Assembly (NCBI GenBank): GCA_002412555.1
Contig: DHVH01000278.1
Span: forward strand, 1 to 5,601
Direction: 5' to 3'
DNA: 5,601 nucleotides
DNA from: Marinilabiliaceae bacterium UBA5213
GTDB lineage: Bacteria > Bacteroidota > Bacteroidia > Bacteroidales > Marinilabiliaceae
The translations under genes were made by a program, and so were the position numbers. A model generated the notes under the pieces. The model was not told where the DNA came from. It saw nothing but the letters and a program-made list of their open reading frames with translations, and made no database searches. This document shows positions 4,522 through 5,601 of the stretch, in pieces. Every line of letters starts with the position of its first letter. Position 1 is the first letter of the stretch.

Positions 4522-5601
4522 CTAAATCTTATCAACAGACTCCAGATAAGAAAATAAATTCTTAACCTGATTTGGCCGGTTAAAAGTGGTCTCAGCCAGA
4601 TGCCTTCCGGTTGCCCTGATGGCAGTTAAATCGGCATTAGCAAAAGCCTTCAGATTATCACGTAATTGCTGCATGTCTCCGGGCTTATTCACCCAGCCAA
4701 GTTGATGTTCAACAATTATACGTGCACCTTCCCCTTCACCCGAGAAGACAACCGGCAGTTCTGCTGCCATGGCCTCATATATTTTTGAAGGCACCGCGCC
4801 GTAAATCATTTTTGTCAACGGAATCAACGCTCCATCGTGCTGCTTAAGCATGGCAGGAATGTCCTCTCGGGAAACCACCCCATTGTAAACGATGCCTCTG
4901 TTGGGATTTTCTTTAATAAAATGAAGAATTTGCTCTCTTTCGGTTCCCGATCCATAAATGTGAAATTCCAATCCCAAACTGCCAAAATCAATGGACTGGC
5001 AAATATTCAGAATACCTTGCGCAAAGCCTAGCAAGCCGGCATAGACAATTTTGCGTTGAACGTTTAGTCCATCATGGAAAGGAATATCGCAAAAGCGTTC
5101 AAAATCCACTCCGTTTCTAAACAGGTAGGTATTTTTAAACCCCCTGCCTCTGATGTAATCCACAATTTCCTGTGATTGCCCTAAAATGCCGTCCGACCTT
5201 TTATAGATGAAACGCTCCAGGCCCTCTAGCAGACTATAAAGTCTGCCTTTAGAAATAACACCCAACTCGAGCGCCGACAAAGGCCACAAATCAGACACAT
5301 TGGTGATCAATTTGCTACCGGTTAATTTTGCCAGTATCCATGCAGATATGGCCAGCGTAAGGGGCGGACTTTCAACGATGATAAAATTCGGTTTCCTTTT
5401 GGCACAAAACCGCCATGAAAAAAGGGATGTAAAAGAAAACGACAGCATGCTCAGGATGCGGGGAAAGGTGCGTTTCGAATTGGAGGCGTACAACCAATAC
5501 CTGATTAAATCTATACCATCCCGCTCTTCGCGTTGAACAAAACGGCCCCGGTAAGGCTCAAAAATACGCCCCTCGGGATAATTGGGCATGGCAGTAACCA
5601 C
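4522..5601 (-). CDS. WbuB-like GT4 glycosyltransferase, 5' end beyond the right edge
   Basis: The frame enters from the right edge and gives 359 residues to a TAG at 4522-4524. The visible start, VTAMPNYPEGRIFEPYRGR, matches the segment that in WbuB-like GT4 enzymes follows roughly 35-40 N-terminal residues, so the true start lies outside and the GTG at the edge is not one. Further signs of the family are VESPPLTLAISAWILAKLTG (76-95), SDLWPLSALELG (103-114), RFIYKRSDGI (130-139), LFRNGVD (160-166), KIVYAGLLGFAQG (184-196), IYGSGTE (215-221) and the donor-site PSKIYEAMAAELPVV (271-285). There is no membrane helix. The enzyme is a retaining GT-B transferase that would add a sugar from a nucleotide donor to a lipid-linked acceptor at the inner membrane face. 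The E. coli namesake is linked to an N-acetyl-fucosamine residue, but the sugar here cannot be inferred. It shares orientation with the sugar transferase at 1055-1636, from which the plus-strand ATP-grasp pair separates it. Confidence 0.92.
   Translation of the reverse strand: MVTAMPNYPEGRIFEPYRGRFVQREERDGIDLIRYWLYASNSKRTFPRILSMLSFSFTSLFSWRFCAKRKPNFIIVESPPLTLAISAWILAKLTGSKLITNVSDLWPLSALELGVISKGRLYSLLEGLERFIYKRSDGILGQSQEIVDYIRGRGFKNTYLFRNGVDFERFCDIPFHDGLNVQRKIVYAGLLGFAQGILNICQSIDFGSLGLEFHIYGSGTEREQILHFIKENPNRGIVYNGVVSREDIPAMLKQHDGALIPLTKMIYGAVPSKIYEAMAAELPVVFSGEGEGARIIVEHQLGWVNKPGDMQQLRDNLKAFANADLTAIRATGRHLAETTFNRPNQVKNLFSYLESVDKI
4527..4551. repeat. 7-bp inverted repeat at the convergent gene ends
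   Basis: TCTTATC (4527-4533) and GATAAGA (4545-4551) are exact reverse complements with an 11-nt loop. The repeat covers the last codons of the GT4 gene and starts 18 bp past the end of the second ATP-grasp gene. On the minus strand it is followed only by TTTAG, and on the plus strand by A-rich sequence. It could serve as a weak terminator for either gene, but it lacks a proper T run. A second, 6-bp repeat (TTAACC 4562-4567 with GGTTAA 4578-4583) follows closely. Confidence 0.3.
5229..5246. repeat. Perfect 7-bp stem / 4-nt loop palindrome inside the GT4 gene
   Basis: GCAGACT (5229-5235) and AGTCTGC (5240-5246) are exact reverse complements around ATAA. It lies in the coding sequence (GRLYSLLEG region). 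No T run follows on the sense strand. It is listed because it has the same short-loop form as the repeats at 39-60 and 2201-2228; the arm length alone is compatible with chance. Confidence 0.4.

Noticed and set aside
5300..5536. Plus-strand open frames opposite the GT4 gene (also 4837-5031)
   Set aside because: They are antisense to a gene with clear WbuB-like motifs and have no recognisable features.
1..5601. CRISPR arrays, tRNA or rRNA genes, and riboswitches
   Set aside because: No regularly spaced direct repeats, cloverleaf-like segments or known conserved RNA cores were found on either strand.

Overview
The window looks like part of a surface-polysaccharide (capsule, exopolysaccharide or O-antigen type) gene cluster from a member of the Bacteroidota. 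This rests on moderate-to-low GC, A-rich start regions without Shine-Dalgarno sequences, TAnnTTTG promoter-like boxes, and glycosyltransferase and sugar-transferase proteins of the style common in that phylum. The genus cannot be told from the sequence alone.

Layout, left to right. (1) Positions 1-948, minus strand: the first 316 codons of a glycosyltransferase-like protein whose C-terminus lies beyond the left edge. (2) Positions 949-1054: a short intergenic region with an imperfect hairpin and a promoter-like box. (3) Positions 1055-1636, minus: a small phosphoglycosyl transferase (bacterial sugar transferase) with the Asp-Glu dyad and the SLVGPRP motif. (4) Positions 1637-1915: a divergent intergenic region with an A9 tract and a 7-bp inverted repeat. 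(5) Positions 1916-3202 and 3207-4508, plus: two tandem, paralogous ATP-grasp proteins of about 430 residues, 4 bp apart. (6) Positions 4522-5601, minus: a WbuB-like GT4 glycosyltransferase, convergent with the ATP-grasp pair and cut at its 5' end by the right edge.

How the genes may work together (inference). The small sugar transferase would start a repeat unit by placing a sugar-1-phosphate on undecaprenyl phosphate, and the two glycosyltransferases would extend it on the cytoplasmic face. The two ATP-grasp proteins are predicted carboxylate-amine (or similar) ligases. They could attach an amino acid or another acyl or amino group to a sugar or sugar nucleotide, or make a small peptide-like product. 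Their substrate cannot be read from the sequence.

The most interesting element is this ATP-grasp pair. It is a diverged tandem duplication on the opposite strand, lying between minus-strand genes that would otherwise be colinear. The second copy has lost the Asn of the ExN metal-binding motif that the first copy keeps. The first copy also carries a perfect 12-bp stem / 4-nt loop palindrome followed by a T run inside its reading frame.
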